From assembly GCA_020852255.1 (NCBI GenBank), contig JADZBD010000007.1, positions 1-64,000 of the forward strand: a stretch of DNA of 64,000 bases, in the 5' to 3' direction. Below are positions 27,634 through 37,241 of this stretch, piece by piece. Under the pieces are notes generated by a model, which was not told the DNA's origin, searched no databases, and saw only the letters and a program-made list of their open reading frames with translations. The position numbers were made by a program, and so were the translations under genes. This DNA is from Bacteroidia bacterium (GTDB taxonomy: Bacteria > Bacteroidota > Bacteroidia > JADZBD01). Numbering within the stretch: position 1 is the stretch's first letter; every line of letters begins with the position of its first letter.

Positions 27634-29403
27634 ATGTTGCATTACAGTTTATCCTTACCGCACCCGCAGGATCATTTCATTCATATCCGTTTCCGCGCCG
27701 ATAATATTTGTGGAAAGCATACCGAGGTGGCCCTGCCTGCCTGGAGACCCGGGAGATATGAAATAGGAAATTTTTCGCGGAATATCCGGCAATGGCAGGC
27801 GATGGATGAGAACGGACGCAATCTTAACCACCGCAAAACCGACCGCAATACCTGGCGGGTCGACACGGAAGGCGTAAACACACTTATCATCGATTATTCC
27901 TATTACGCTGCAGAGATCAATGCGGGTTCCTCCTTTCTGGATGAAACCCAGATGTATGTGAACCCGGTCAATCTTGCCCTCTACATCCCCGGACGGCTGA
28001 AAGAGGAATGTACGGTTGAGCTTCGCGTTCCTGCCGTATGGAAAGTAGCCTGCGCAATGAAAAGAGAGGAATGGGTGACCGACGGAGAACCGGAAGGATG
28101 GAAGCGCGAAATCATGCACGCAGAGAATTTTCATGAAGTGGCCGATTCGCCTTTTATTGTAAGTCCCACCCTGCTTCACAATCTCTTCATTATGGACGGA
28201 GTGGAATTCAATCTCTGGTTCCAGGGAGAGATTAAACCCGACTGGCCCAGGCTCATCAACGATTTTTTCATTTTCATCAACGAACAGTTCATGATGATGA
28301 AGGAAGTGCCGACGAAGGTGTACCATTTTCTCTTTCAGATTCTGCCCTACCGTTTTTATCATGGAGTGGAACACCTGAATTCGACCGTGATTGCGCTCGG
28401 ACCCTCCCATAGTATTATGCAGGGCAAAGGATACGAGGATCTTCTGGGTGTTAGTTCGCATGAACTCTTCCATGCCTGGAATGTTAAGTGCATTCGCCCG
28501 GAAGAAATGCACCCCTACGATTACTCAAAGGAGAATTATTCCAGACAGGGCTTTGTCTATGAGGGGGTAACTACGTATTACGGCGATCTTTTTCTTTTCC
28601 GCTCCGGGGCATTCAGCGCCGGCCAGTGGAGACAAACCTTCAATGAGCGACTGCAAAAGCATTTCGATAATCCGGGTCGCTTTAACATGTCTGTAGCCGA
28701 ATCCTCCTTTGATACCTGGGTAGATGGTTATGTCACCGGCATTCCTAACCGTAAGACAAATATTTACGACGAAGGGTGCCTGCTGGCGTTTGCAACGGAT
28801 GTTCTCATCCGTGAAAATTCCAATCATAAGCGTTCACTCGATGACGTGATGCGTACACTGTATTACGATTACGCAAAAAAAGGAGCAGGTTATTCCGAGG
28901 GAGATTATATCAAAGCGGTGAATGCAGCGGCAGGTGCCGATCTCGGATCGGTATTTCAGCGGTATGTTTACGGGAAAGAGGATTACACTCCTCTTCTCCG
29001 GCATGGCCTGGATGTGATGGGAATGGAACTCCGGGAAGAGCCCTCTTCGAGATATCATGAAGCTTTCATCGGATTCAAGATTCAGGAAAGCGCAGGATCA
29101 TGCCGGGTCGCTGCAGTTCATCCCGGATCCGTGGCCGATATTTCCGGAATACGAATCGGCGACGAGATTGTTTCAGTAAATGGATACCGCGTGAACAATG
29201 ACCTGGAGCAGTGGTGCCGTTATTTCGCCGGTGATCCCATGATCTTTTTTGTTTTTCGCGCGGGAGAAATGAAAATGTGTAAGACCATACCGCTGAAAGA
29301 AACGTATTATAAACGATGGACGGTGCAAATGCAGCCCACCCTATCTGAAGCACAGAAACGTGCTTATACCGGGTGGTGTAAAATGCCGCCGGAACCAGTA
29401 TGA
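27634..29403 (+). CDS. M61 family metallopeptidase with PDZ domain
   Basis: 589 aa. The zinc motif is H276-E-L-F-H280 followed by AWN (SSHELFHAWNVKCIRP), diagnostic of M61 glycyl aminopeptidase-like enzymes. An N-terminal beta domain (about 1-170) and a C-terminal PDZ domain (HPGSVADISGIRIGDEIVSVNGY, about 490-560) complete the architecture. No signal peptide is visible, so it is probably cytoplasmic. The last four bases overlap the next gene (ATGA). Confidence 0.93.
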   Translation: MLHYSLSLPHPQDHFIHIRFRADNICGKHTEVALPAWRPGRYEIGNFSRNIRQWQAMDENGRNLNHRKTDRNTWRVDTEGVNTLIIDYSYYAAEINAGSSFLDETQMYVNPVNLALYIPGRLKEECTVELRVPAVWKVACAMKREEWVTDGEPEGWKREIMHAENFHEVADSPFIVSPTLLHNLFIMDGVEFNLWFQGEIKPDWPRLINDFFIFINEQFMMMKEVPTKVYHFLFQILPYRFYHGVEHLNSTVIALGPSHSIMQGKGYEDLLGVSSHELFHAWNVKCIRPEEMHPYDYSKENYSRQGFVYEGVTTYYGDLFLFRSGAFSAGQWRQTFNERLQKHFDNPGRFNMSVAESSFDTWVDGYVTGIPNRKTNIYDEGCLLAFATDVLIRENSNHKRSLDDVMRTLYYDYAKKGAGYSEGDYIKAVNAAAGADLGSVFQRYVYGKEDYTPLLRHGLDVMGMELREEPSSRYHEAFIGFKIQESAGSCRVAAVHPGSVADISGIRIGDEIVSVNGYRVNNDLEQWCRYFAGDPMIFFVFRAGEMKMCKTIPLKETYYKRWTVQMQPTLSEAQKRAYTGWCKMPPEPV

Positions 29404-29861
29404 CCAGGCTGGAAGACGAACTACTGGATCTCGAACCGGGAGAATCACTCGAGAAGGGACGACCTTCCTTCTTGACAGGACTATGTATTCTTTCCTGGGC
29501 GGGATGTGCATTCTCTTTTTTAACCGGTGCTTGGGCTCTGATTCAGGTGATGGAATTGGGAGGAGTAGGGGCGTTAATGCCTGCGTATTATATTCTCTTT
29601 CAAGTGCTCACACTCACCCTGATCATCCTTTGTGCCGCCGGGGTATTCGGTATGTGGAAACTCAAACGCTGGGGTTTCTTTGTCTACCTGATTGGAGAAT
29701 TCGGCCCGGTGACCATTAATGTTATTACCGTAGTGAGTCAATTACAGGGATTGGATACAGGGTTTAATTCCATGCTTTTCAGCTTTTCGGGCATCACCAG
29801 TCTGATCATTCCCGTCGTCTTTTCCGTCCTTTACGGGATCAATTTCAGACACCTCAGGTAG
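29400..29861 (+). CDS. Small integral membrane protein, unknown
   Basis: 153 aa with four hydrophobic segments (about 25-48, 62-82, 90-108 and 125-148) after an acidic N-terminus. No known motif is recognised. It is translationally coupled to the M61 peptidase gene through ATGA, so the two may act together, but nothing more can be said. Confidence 0.8.
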   Translation: MTRLEDELLDLEPGESLEKGRPSFLTGLCILSWAGCAFSFLTGAWALIQVMELGGVGALMPAYYILFQVLTLTLIILCAAGVFGMWKLKRWGFFVYLIGEFGPVTINVITVVSQLQGLDTGFNSMLFSFSGITSLIIPVVFSVLYGINFRHLR

Positions 29862-29944
29862 GCCGACCAGAAGACACGGCGTAACAAATTGTAAATCAAT
29901 AAATTGCGAGACCATTTGCGCTTGATGCTTTGGCCCTGATTGAT

Positions 29945-29952
29945 TACTTTTG
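29945..29952 (+). promoter_or_regulatory. -7 box TACTTTTG of the PPIase operon
   Basis: TACTTTTG lies 34 bases before the ATG at 29986, leaving a short untranslated leader. It would drive the three PPIase-type genes that follow and perhaps moxR. Confidence 0.6.
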
Positions 29953-29985
29953 TTCCCCTTTACAACCGTTTAACCTTCAGAAGCT

Positions 29986-31935
29986 ATGAATATGAAAAGA
30001 TGTGTCTTCCTTTTTGTGATTTTAACCGGCCTGAGTCTTGCGGCACAGAATAATTCCGGTGAGCAGATTCTCATGACTGTTGGCGGCGATGCCGTGACCG
30101 TACGTGAATTTGAAAATGTGTACAAGAAAAATCCTGCCGCAAATACTACGGATCAAAAAAGCCTGGAAGAGTATCTGGAATTGTTCATCAATTTCAAGCT
30201 AAAGGTGCGAGAGGCGAAGACCCTGGGCATGGATACCACCATCGGGTTTAAGAATGAACTCAACGGATACCGAAAACAATTAAGCCAGCCTTACCTGACC
30301 GATACACTCATCACAGACAAGCTACTTAAGGAAGCGTATGACCGCATGCAGTTTCACCTGGGATGCAGTCATATTTTGATCAAAGTGGATCCCAACGCCC
30401 TCCCTAAAGATACAATGGCCGCCTATCTGAAGATTATGAAGATCCGTGACCGCATTGTGAAGGGAAAGGAGAACTTCGGCAAACTGGCCGAACAGGTTTC
30501 TGAAGACCCTTATGCAAAGGGAAATCTCGGAAGTCTCGGCTATTTCACTGCCCTGGCCGGATTTGTTTATCCGTTTGAGAGCGGCGCCTATAACGCCAAA
30601 GTAGGAGAGGTAACCATGCCGGTGCGCACGCAATTTGGTTATCATCTCATTCTGGTTACAGAGAAGGTGGCTCATGTGGATATTTATACATCTCACATCA
30701 TGATTAAACTTTCTAAAACATCCACCAAGGAAGATTCTTTGAATGCGAAGAAAAAAATAGATGAGATTTATGAAAAATTGAAAAATGGCGCGGACTGGAA
30801 TGAGTTGTGCAAGCAGTTTTCCGACGATAACGGCACAAAATCGCGCGGAGGCGAGCTTCCCGCACTTAGTATGTCTTCTAATTTTCCACAGGAATTCAAA
30901 GCAGCGGCAATGAAGCTGGGCAAAGACGGAGACTTCTCGCCGCCCTTCACAACGCGTTTCGGCTGGCACGTAGTAAAACGAAACAGCGCTAAAACATTGC
31001 CTCCTTTTGCCGACATGAAGAACGATCTGAAGAGCCGCGTTGCCAAGGATATGCGATCGAACACCGGCCGCGATGCGCTCATCGGGAAAATTAAAAACTG
31101 GTATGGCTTTAAAGAGAGCAAAATGAATCTTCCGGAACTGAAGAAGATGCTGGATAGCACCGTATTCACCGGCAAGTGGACTTCTGAAAAATGCACCAAG
31201 ATGGTGAAGCCGCTGTTCATTCTCGATGGAAAAACGTATACCCAGTTTGATCTCGCTAAATATATTGAAACGCATATGGTGGTGAAGAACAAGACCGACC
31301 TGGAACTATTTCTGAATACCATGTACAAGACCTGGGTAGAGGAATCGCTCGTAGCGTACGAGGAGACCAAGCTGGAGCAGAAATATCCCAAGTTCAAGTC
31401 GCTGATGGAGGAATACCGCGACGGAATACTGCTATTCGATCTTACAGATAAAAAAGTATGGTCTAAGGCCGTGAAGGATACCGCCGGGTTGCGCAAGTAC
31501 TATGAAGCCAATAAAGGCAAATGGCTCTGGGACGAACGCGCGGATGTAAGTACCTGGTCGTGCAAGGACGCGAAAGTAGCAGGGGCTGTTAAGAAGTTGC
31601 TTGCCAAAGGTGTGTCTGAGAAAGATATTCTGGCAAAGATGAATAAGAAAGTAAAGGATAACGTAACGGTTACCACAAAAATCTACATGAAGGGAGAGAA
31701 TGCAACCGTGGATGCGAACTGGACACCGGGTGTTACAAAAGACCAGACGGAAAGCGGGCGTGTTGTTTTTATGAATGTGAACAAGCTGGTGAAGCCTACG
31801 CCGAAGTCATTGGCTGAATGTAAAGGGCTGGTAACGGCGGATTACCAGACACACCTGGAAAAGGAATGGCTGGCGGAGCTGAAGGGAAAATACAAGGTGG
31901 AGGTGAATAAAGACGTGCTGAAGACCATCAAGTGA
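29986..31935 (+). CDS. Periplasmic peptidyl-prolyl isomerase with two parvulin domains
   Basis: 649 aa. A signal peptide (cleavage near LAAQ) is followed by a SurA-like helical N-domain (about 25-115). Two PpiC/rotamase domains follow: one with CSHILIKV and FGYHLILV (about 124-222) and one with SHIMIKLSK and FGWHVVKR (about 232-330). The C-terminal 320 residues are helical and contain an EVF-less chaperone-like region. It should help fold outer-membrane or secreted proteins. It is the first gene of a three-gene run; its stop overlaps the next start. Confidence 0.92.
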   Translation: MNMKRCVFLFVILTGLSLAAQNNSGEQILMTVGGDAVTVREFENVYKKNPAANTTDQKSLEEYLELFINFKLKVREAKTLGMDTTIGFKNELNGYRKQLSQPYLTDTLITDKLLKEAYDRMQFHLGCSHILIKVDPNALPKDTMAAYLKIMKIRDRIVKGKENFGKLAEQVSEDPYAKGNLGSLGYFTALAGFVYPFESGAYNAKVGEVTMPVRTQFGYHLILVTEKVAHVDIYTSHIMIKLSKTSTKEDSLNAKKKIDEIYEKLKNGADWNELCKQFSDDNGTKSRGGELPALSMSSNFPQEFKAAAMKLGKDGDFSPPFTTRFGWHVVKRNSAKTLPPFADMKNDLKSRVAKDMRSNTGRDALIGKIKNWYGFKESKMNLPELKKMLDSTVFTGKWTSEKCTKMVKPLFILDGKTYTQFDLAKYIETHMVVKNKTDLELFLNTMYKTWVEESLVAYEETKLEQKYPKFKSLMEEYRDGILLFDLTDKKVWSKAVKDTAGLRKYYEANKGKWLWDERADVSTWSCKDAKVAGAVKKLLAKGVSEKDILAKMNKKVKDNVTVTTKIYMKGENATVDANWTPGVTKDQTESGRVVFMNVNKLVKPTPKSLAECKGLVTADYQTHLEKEWLAELKGKYKVEVNKDVLKTIK

Positions 31936-32807
31936 TATTGAGTTCACTCATCGGAAAAGTCGGGCGCGTTTTTTTACAGCGCCCGATTTATTTCATCCTG
32001 TTTCCCCTGTTATTATCCTGCGGAAGCGGAGAGTCCGTGAACCGAAAGGTAGTAGCCCGGGCCGGCGACCAGGTATTGTATGAAGATGAATTGAGGGAGA
32101 TGGTTCCGGTGGATATGACCGGGCAGGATAGCCTTACACTCGTGAAACAGGTGATGGAGACCTGGGCACGGGAGGCGGTGGTGTTGCAAAAGGCAGAGAA
32201 TAATCTCATGGAGATCAAAGATATCGAGCGTAAGATCCGGGATTACCGGCAGTCGCTGATCGTATATGCCTATGAAAAGGCACTGATTTCCCAATACCTC
32301 GATACAAATGTTACCGGCGAGGATATCGAGCAGTATTATAAGGAACACCCGGAGTCTTTTACCCTGAAGGACAATATCATAAAGGTCAGCTACGTTAAAG
32401 CAGAGCGGAAGGCACCGGAGCTGAATAAAGTGAAAAAGTGGTATCGTTCAGACGAGGAATCCGACCGGCAGCACCTGCTGGTGTGGTGCTCGAGGAATGC
32501 CGCCAATTTTTTCCTGGACGACACCTGGCTGCTCTTCGACGATGTGCTCAAGGAAGTGCCTATCAAATTGTATGATAAGGAATCGTTTTTACAGTATAAC
32601 CGCTTTGTGGAAGTGCAGGATTCAACGTATTATTATTTCCTGAATATCCGCGGATTCCGGATTAAGAATACCCTCTCACCTTTACCTTTTGAGCGGGAGA
32701 ATATCCGGAGCCTGTTGTTAAATAAACGCAAACTGGAACTGATAGCCCGTATAAAAGGCGATCTTTACGATGAAGCCGTGAGTGGCGGCGAAGTAGAATT
32801 TTACTGA
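31932..32807 (+). CDS. SurA N-domain-like lipoprotein without a parvulin domain
   Basis: 291 aa from GTG at 31932, overlapping the previous stop. The hydrophobic N-terminus ends in the lipobox LLLSC-GSG, so a lipoprotein. Residues about 40-150 resemble the SurA N-terminal chaperone domain (VVARAGDQVLYEDELREM, then a helical stretch and YYKEHPESF). No rotamase core is visible, so it is probably a pure chaperone or accessory. It sits between two parvulin-type genes with nearly no spacing. Confidence 0.82.
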   Translation: MILSSLIGKVGRVFLQRPIYFILFPLLLSCGSGESVNRKVVARAGDQVLYEDELREMVPVDMTGQDSLTLVKQVMETWAREAVVLQKAENNLMEIKDIERKIRDYRQSLIVYAYEKALISQYLDTNVTGEDIEQYYKEHPESFTLKDNIIKVSYVKAERKAPELNKVKKWYRSDEESDRQHLLVWCSRNAANFFLDDTWLLFDDVLKEVPIKLYDKESFLQYNRFVEVQDSTYYYFLNIRGFRIKNTLSPLPFERENIRSLLLNKRKLELIARIKGDLYDEAVSGGEVEFY

Positions 32808-32808
32808 T

Positions 32809-34173
32809 ATGAAAAAGCTAGTACTTTCATTACTCACCTTATTTTCCGCATCAGGAATTTTGGCCCAGGATACAATAACACTGGACAGGATTGTGGCAGT
32901 GGTGGGAAACAACATTATACTCGAATCGGAGATTGCATCACAAATTGCCGAGTACAAGCGGCAGGGAGAACCAATTCCTCCCAATGCGAAATGCATCCTG
33001 CTCGAACAACTGCTTGTGCAGCGCCTGCTGCTGGCGCAGGCGATCCGGGATAGTGTGGAAGTGTCCGATCAGGAGGTAGAGTCGGAGTTGGATCGTCGCC
33101 TGAAGTATTTTATCGGAAAGGTAGGAGGGGATGTGGCAGCATTCGAAAATTTCTATGGGAAGCCGGTGGAGGTATTCAAAGAGGATTACCGTGACGATGT
33201 GAAGAATATGCTTCTGATTCAGCGCATGACTTCAAAAATTACCGGAGATCTGGACGTTTCCCCGCTGGAGGTTCAGCAGTATTTTGAATCGTTACATCCC
33301 GACAGCGTTCCGTTTATCAACGCCCAGGTGGAGATCGGACAGATTATGAAAAAACCGGTAGTGAATAAAGAAATGAAGGAGTATGCACGGATGAAGGCGG
33401 AGGAGATTTATAAAGATGCAAAAGCAGGGAAGGATTTTACTGTACTTGTGAAAGCCTATTCCTGCGACCCCGGATCCAATGGAAAACAAGGCGCTCCTAC
33501 GTATTATACCAATATAGGGCGAAACACATTCGTACCCGAGTTTGAGCAGTGGGCCTTCTCCCTGAAACCGGGAGAGATTTCTCCGGTGTTCGAATCACCC
33601 TTTGGCTATCATGTACTGAAGCTGCTGGCGCGCAAAGGAGAATTTGTGGATGTGGCTCACGTACTGGTTTGCATTGAAACCTCCGATGAGGATTTGAAGA
33701 AGGCGCGCACTTTTCTGGATTCCCTCGGTTCGATGATCGCAAAGGATTCCATCTCTTTTGTAGAAGCCGCCTCCCGTTTTTCAGACGATGAGGAGACCAA
33801 GATCAGTGGCGGATCAGTTTATAACCCTTTTACGGGAGAATATAAATTTGAAATGGAGCAGCTCAGCCAGTTCGATCCGGCCTTGTTTCTGGTGGTGGAT
33901 AAACTCGGTTCCGGAGAAGTATCCGCTTCTCTTCCAACTTCCGACCGTACAGACGGGAAGCAGGCATTCCGTATAATATATATTAAGAGCAGGACCCAAC
34001 CCCACCGCGCAAACATGAAAGAGGATTACCAACGCCTGAAAGACGATGCACAGGCGGCCAAGGAAGAAAAGCTGTTGCGCGATTGGGTAAATAAAAGAAC
34101 CGGTGGTGTGCACGTTTGGATAGCGGATGATTTTAAATCCTGTTCTTTCGGCTCAGTTTGGATCAAACCTTAA
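32809..34173 (+). CDS. SurA-like periplasmic chaperone/PPIase
   Basis: 454 aa. A signal peptide (cleavage near ILAQ) precedes DRIVAVVGNNIILESEI, the classic start of SurA. Two parvulin domains follow, with INAQVEIGQIMKKP...FGYHVLKLL (about 168-268) and DVAHVLVCI (about 282-385). Order and length are those of SurA, which escorts beta-barrel proteins to BamA. It starts one base after the previous gene. Confidence 0.92.
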   Translation: MKKLVLSLLTLFSASGILAQDTITLDRIVAVVGNNIILESEIASQIAEYKRQGEPIPPNAKCILLEQLLVQRLLLAQAIRDSVEVSDQEVESELDRRLKYFIGKVGGDVAAFENFYGKPVEVFKEDYRDDVKNMLLIQRMTSKITGDLDVSPLEVQQYFESLHPDSVPFINAQVEIGQIMKKPVVNKEMKEYARMKAEEIYKDAKAGKDFTVLVKAYSCDPGSNGKQGAPTYYTNIGRNTFVPEFEQWAFSLKPGEISPVFESPFGYHVLKLLARKGEFVDVAHVLVCIETSDEDLKKARTFLDSLGSMIAKDSISFVEAASRFSDDEETKISGGSVYNPFTGEYKFEMEQLSQFDPALFLVVDKLGSGEVSASLPTSDRTDGKQAFRIIYIKSRTQPHRANMKEDYQRLKDDAQAAKEEKLLRDWVNKRTGGVHVWIADDFKSCSFGSVWIKP

Positions 34174-34192
34174 CTCTGTAAATAGTTACTCC

Positions 34193-35158
34193 ATGTATTC
34201 CTCCGATGTTGATGCAGTAAAAGCCCTTGTTCAAAAGAAAACCGAACTGGAAAATGAGATCGGAAAGATCATCGTGGGGCAGAAAGAAGTGATTCATGAT
34301 GTTCTGATTTCTATTTTCTCAAGAGGCCATTGCTTGCTGGTGGGCGTACCGGGTCTGGCAAAAACGCTGCTGATTAATACACTGGCCGATACGCTGGGGC
34401 TCTCCTTTAACCGGATCCAGTTTACTCCGGATCTGATGCCGAGCGACATTATTGGTTCCGAAATCCTGGACGAAGGCAGGAACTTCCGGTTTGTCAGAGG
34501 GCCTGTGTTTTCAAATATTATTCTGGCCGACGAGATCAACCGTACACCTCCTAAAACACAGTCGGCCCTCCTGGAGGCCATGCAGGAAAGGGCGGTTACC
34601 GCAGCAGGGAAACGCTATCCGCTGGACGATCCTTTCTTTGTGCTGGCTACCCAGAATCCGATTGAGCAGGAGGGAACTTACCCGCTGCCGGAGGCGCAGT
34701 TAGACCGATTCATGTTTAACATCTGGCTCGATTACCCCTCCTTTGAAGAGGAGCTTCAGGTGGTCCGACAAACTACTTCGGACCGCAAAGTAGACATGAA
34801 AAAGGTGCTTGATGCTAAAGAAATCCTCTTTTTTCAGGAATTAATCCGGCGAATTCCGGTGCCGGAAAACGTGCTTTCCTATGCGGTAAAACTGGCCATA
34901 AAAACCCGTCCGAACACCCCCGGTGCTTCGCCCGGAGCAAATCAGTATTTGGCATGGGGAGCCGGCCCGAGGGCATCACAGTTTCTTGTACTTGGAGCAA
35001 AATGCAATGCCGCATTAAAAGGAAAGTATTCTCCTGATATTGAAGATGTTAATGCCATTGCAAGTGCCGTTCTCCGCCATCGTGTAGTGCGGAATTATAA
35101 GGCGGAAGCGGAGGCTATAACCACCGATCAGATCATCCACGGAATGCTCGAAAAGTGA
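34193..35158 (+). CDS. MoxR family AAA+ ATPase
   Basis: 321 aa from ATG at 34193; the frame is open further back to 34127, but that would overlap surA by 47 bases. The Walker A region is the MoxR-type GVPGLAKTLL and Walker B ILADEINRTPPKTQSALLEAMQE. ATQNPIEQEGTYPLPEAQLDRF is diagnostic. MoxR ATPases act as chaperones for metal or cofactor insertion, usually next to DUF58 and von Willebrand A genes; none is found here. It may be cotranscribed with the surA-like gene. Confidence 0.93.
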   Translation: MYSSDVDAVKALVQKKTELENEIGKIIVGQKEVIHDVLISIFSRGHCLLVGVPGLAKTLLINTLADTLGLSFNRIQFTPDLMPSDIIGSEILDEGRNFRFVRGPVFSNIILADEINRTPPKTQSALLEAMQERAVTAAGKRYPLDDPFFVLATQNPIEQEGTYPLPEAQLDRFMFNIWLDYPSFEEELQVVRQTTSDRKVDMKKVLDAKEILFFQELIRRIPVPENVLSYAVKLAIKTRPNTPGASPGANQYLAWGAGPRASQFLVLGAKCNAALKGKYSPDIEDVNAIASAVLRHRVVRNYKAEAEAITTDQIIHGMLEK

Positions 35159-35293
35159 TTTTTTTTTAAACTTTTTGCCAACCTGTTAGCGTTTCGTTTT
35201 CAGCACTTAAGCACCGTGCCTCTTTAAGTCTTTGTTAAAAACCTTGTTCATAAGTGCGTGAGTATCATATTCAAAACCGGTTCATTCAGGGAA

Positions 35294-35301
35294 TAGCTTT
35301 G
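35294..35301 (+). promoter_or_regulatory. -7 box TAGCTTTG of the 66-aa protein gene
   Basis: TAGCTTTG matches TAnnTTTG and lies 22 bases before ATG at 35324. It follows a 130-bp stretch without genes. Confidence 0.6.
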
Positions 35302-35323
35302 CGTAACCAACACAGAAACACCT

Positions 35324-35524
35324 ATGAAGCGTACTGAACTCATCGGGCAGATTACCGGAGCCGACGACTTCTACAAGGGGTTGAATTTTGACCATTTGAG
35401 CGATGACGATCTCATCGTTATCTGGAAGAGCATTGAGGCACACATAAACCAACTCGGTGGTCTTGCTGCTCACCGCACCCTCCAGTTCCAGAAGCAAAGC
35501 GAGAAAACGATCTTCATCAAGTAG
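35324..35524 (+). CDS. 66-aa acidic protein, unknown
   Basis: 66 aa. The first 40 residues are acidic and helical (GADDFYKGLNFDHLSDDDLI), with no signal peptide or membrane segment. It has a consensus promoter and a short leader. Its last eight bases overlap the 3' end of the convergent maf gene. I know no family for it. That it is real rests on the promoter, start codon and codon pattern; 165 bp upstream of it (35159-35323) hold no other gene. Confidence 0.7.
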   Translation: MKRTELIGQITGADDFYKGLNFDHLSDDDLIVIWKSIEAHINQLGGLAAHRTLQFQKQSEKTIFIK

Positions 35525-36212
35525 CGACCATTCGCATTATCTCCTCCCAGCACTCACGCACGGGAAATCCCATCACATTGAAGTAAGAACCGGAAACGGA
35601 CTCCACGCCGTGGAAGGGGATATGCTTGTTTCCCGAAGGGTAACAGTCCTTTTCCAGCTCCGTAAGCCTCATTTCCCTTATGAATTTCATCTCTTCCGTG
35701 CAGCATGCGTTCACATCCGCCTGCAGAAATTCCTGCGCACCGTAGGCGCCGGCCTTGTCGTACGGACAACATGCGTCTACATATTCTTCGATTTTTGTTG
35801 TAGAAAGAGGCAGGAATCGTACTTCACTTTGTACTGCAAAGTACCGGTTTTCAGACCCCAGGTGCAGGCCCACTCCGGAATAAACTTCGTGGGTTTTTCC
35901 CTGAAGCTCCTGCAGCATTCGTATCGCCTCGGCCCGCCCGCCCGGTTTGTTCAGCACCTTTCCGTTGAGCCATACAATCGTGTCGGCGGTAATGAGCAGT
36001 TCATTTTCCTGGAGGGGAAAAAAAGGTTCTGCTTTCTTTTTTGCAAGAAACAATGGAATTTCAGCGCCCTGCAGCCCGGCAGGGAAATCCTCAGAAGTAG
36101 GAATCACCTTCACCTCAAATCGAAGTCCCAGGTGCCTGAGAAGCATTTTCCTCCTTGGAGAAGCGGAACCCAGAATAACTCGGTAATGGTCGGAGAGCGA
36201 GGCGGGCGTCAT
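35517..36212 (-). CDS. maf: Maf family nucleotide pyrophosphatase
   Basis: 231 aa. The N-terminal ILGSASPRRKMLL is the Maf nucleotide-binding motif. LITADTIVW holds the catalytic Asp, and KVLNKPGGRAEAIRML follows. Maf proteins hydrolyse dTTP, UTP and modified pyrimidine triphosphates to monophosphates. The ATG at 36212 overlaps the stop of the upstream UbiA-family gene by one base (TGATG), so translation is coupled. Confidence 0.94.
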   Translation of the reverse strand: MTPASLSDHYRVILGSASPRRKMLLRHLGLRFEVKVIPTSEDFPAGLQGAEIPLFLAKKKAEPFFPLQENELLITADTIVWLNGKVLNKPGGRAEAIRMLQELQGKTHEVYSGVGLHLGSENRYFAVQSEVRFLPLSTTKIEEYVDACCPYDKAGAYGAQEFLQADVNACCTEEMKFIREMRLTELEKDCYPSGNKHIPFHGVESVSGSYFNVMGFPVRECWEEIMRMVAT

Positions 36213-37189
36213 CAGCGAATCAGCCAGTAGCCGTTGCTCAGCATCCAGGCAAACAGGAACCAGTAGCAGATTCCCGCCAGCATAATCACTTTAATGAACA
36301 TGCTGACCTTCCGGAAGTGCTCCTTGTCTTTGGCTTTCCAGAGAAGAAAAACCAGAATGAGTGTCAGAATCAGTATTCCGCAGGTGTAGAGAAAGGAATA
36401 GATACTGTTCATCTCCACTTCCAGGGGATGAGCCAGTAACACCATAGCAATCAGGCTCAGCACCAGCAGCAGCAGAATGGTGCCGAGTATCTTCGAAGCG
36501 CTCATTCCCATCACAATCGGAAATGTTCGGCATCCGAATTGACGATCGCCTTCCGCATCTTCCATGTCCTTTACAAGCTCCCGTACCCAGGAAAGCAGGA
36601 AGGCAAATCCGCAGAGTACGGCAGTGATTACCCAAACGGAATTGTAGCTTACTCCTGTTTGTACAAATTGTTTTCCGAAGTGATTTACCAAAAAAGGTAA
36701 TTCGTACACCACCGGCAGCGCAGCGATCATGCAACTCAGCAAACTGATCAGCAGATTGCCCCATAGAAACTTTCGCTTGAAATCGGTGGAGTAAAACCAG
36801 AGCCCGCTGGCAGCAAAAACAAAAACCAGGGCACCCATGCTGAAAATCCCGCTCTTCCAGGAAACAAAAATACCTGTGAGTACTCCCAGTGCATTCAGCA
36901 CAAAGTGTGCCGCCATAGCAGCGCGACGCGGCACTTCCTTTTCTACTACCACCTCTCCCGGTTTGTTCACCCGGTCTATCTTAATATCAAAGTAATCATT
37001 GATGATATATCCTGCCGCCGCAATCATCACTACACTTGCAACCAGCAGCGCAAACAGCCATTCCGGCATCACCAGATGCATGTCCCAGGAGGCCAGTACA
37101 GCCGCCACCAGAAAGTACCGCACCATGTACATCGTGAACACCACAATGAACAAATTCCAGGGACGTATTAAACGCAGAAAAGGCAGCAT
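36212..37189 (-). CDS. UbiA superfamily prenyltransferase
   Basis: 325 aa with eight to nine membrane helices. The first Asp-rich motif NDYFDIKIDRVNKP begins at N64 and the second is DMEDAEGDRQFGCRTFP. Both bind prenyl diphosphate through magnesium. In Bacteroidota such genes are often called geranylgeranylglycerol-phosphate geranylgeranyltransferase-like, but the acceptor cannot be told from sequence; other choices are menaquinone or heme-linked substrates. A consensus promoter lies before it, and maf overlaps its stop. Confidence 0.88.
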   Translation of the reverse strand: MLPFLRLIRPWNLFIVVFTMYMVRYFLVAAVLASWDMHLVMPEWLFALLVASVVMIAAAGYIINDYFDIKIDRVNKPGEVVVEKEVPRRAAMAAHFVLNALGVLTGIFVSWKSGIFSMGALVFVFAASGLWFYSTDFKRKFLWGNLLISLLSCMIAALPVVYELPFLVNHFGKQFVQTGVSYNSVWVITAVLCGFAFLLSWVRELVKDMEDAEGDRQFGCRTFPIVMGMSASKILGTILLLLVLSLIAMVLLAHPLEVEMNSIYSFLYTCGILILTLILVFLLWKAKDKEHFRKVSMFIKVIMLAGICYWFLFAWMLSNGYWLIR

Positions 37190-37197
37190 ATCCGACC

Positions 37198-37205
37198 CAA
37201 AGGTA
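37198..37205 (-). promoter_or_regulatory. -7 box TACCTTTG of the UbiA-maf operon
   Basis: On the minus strand TACCTTTG ends eight bases before the ATG at 37189, a consensus Bacteroidota position. Confidence 0.65.
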
Positions 37206-37241
37206 AGATATCTGCCTTTTCTTTTAGAGGTAAGTACGACC

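Noticed and set aside
27655-28512. 285-aa minus-strand open frame
   Set aside because: Shadow of the M61 peptidase, which shows its zinc motif in the other strand.
30322-31275. 317-aa minus-strand open frame
   Set aside because: Shadow of the first PPIase gene; Cys/His/Phe-rich composition without motifs.
35457-36230. 257-aa plus-strand open frame
   Set aside because: It is antisense to maf along its whole length, and maf has all its family motifs.
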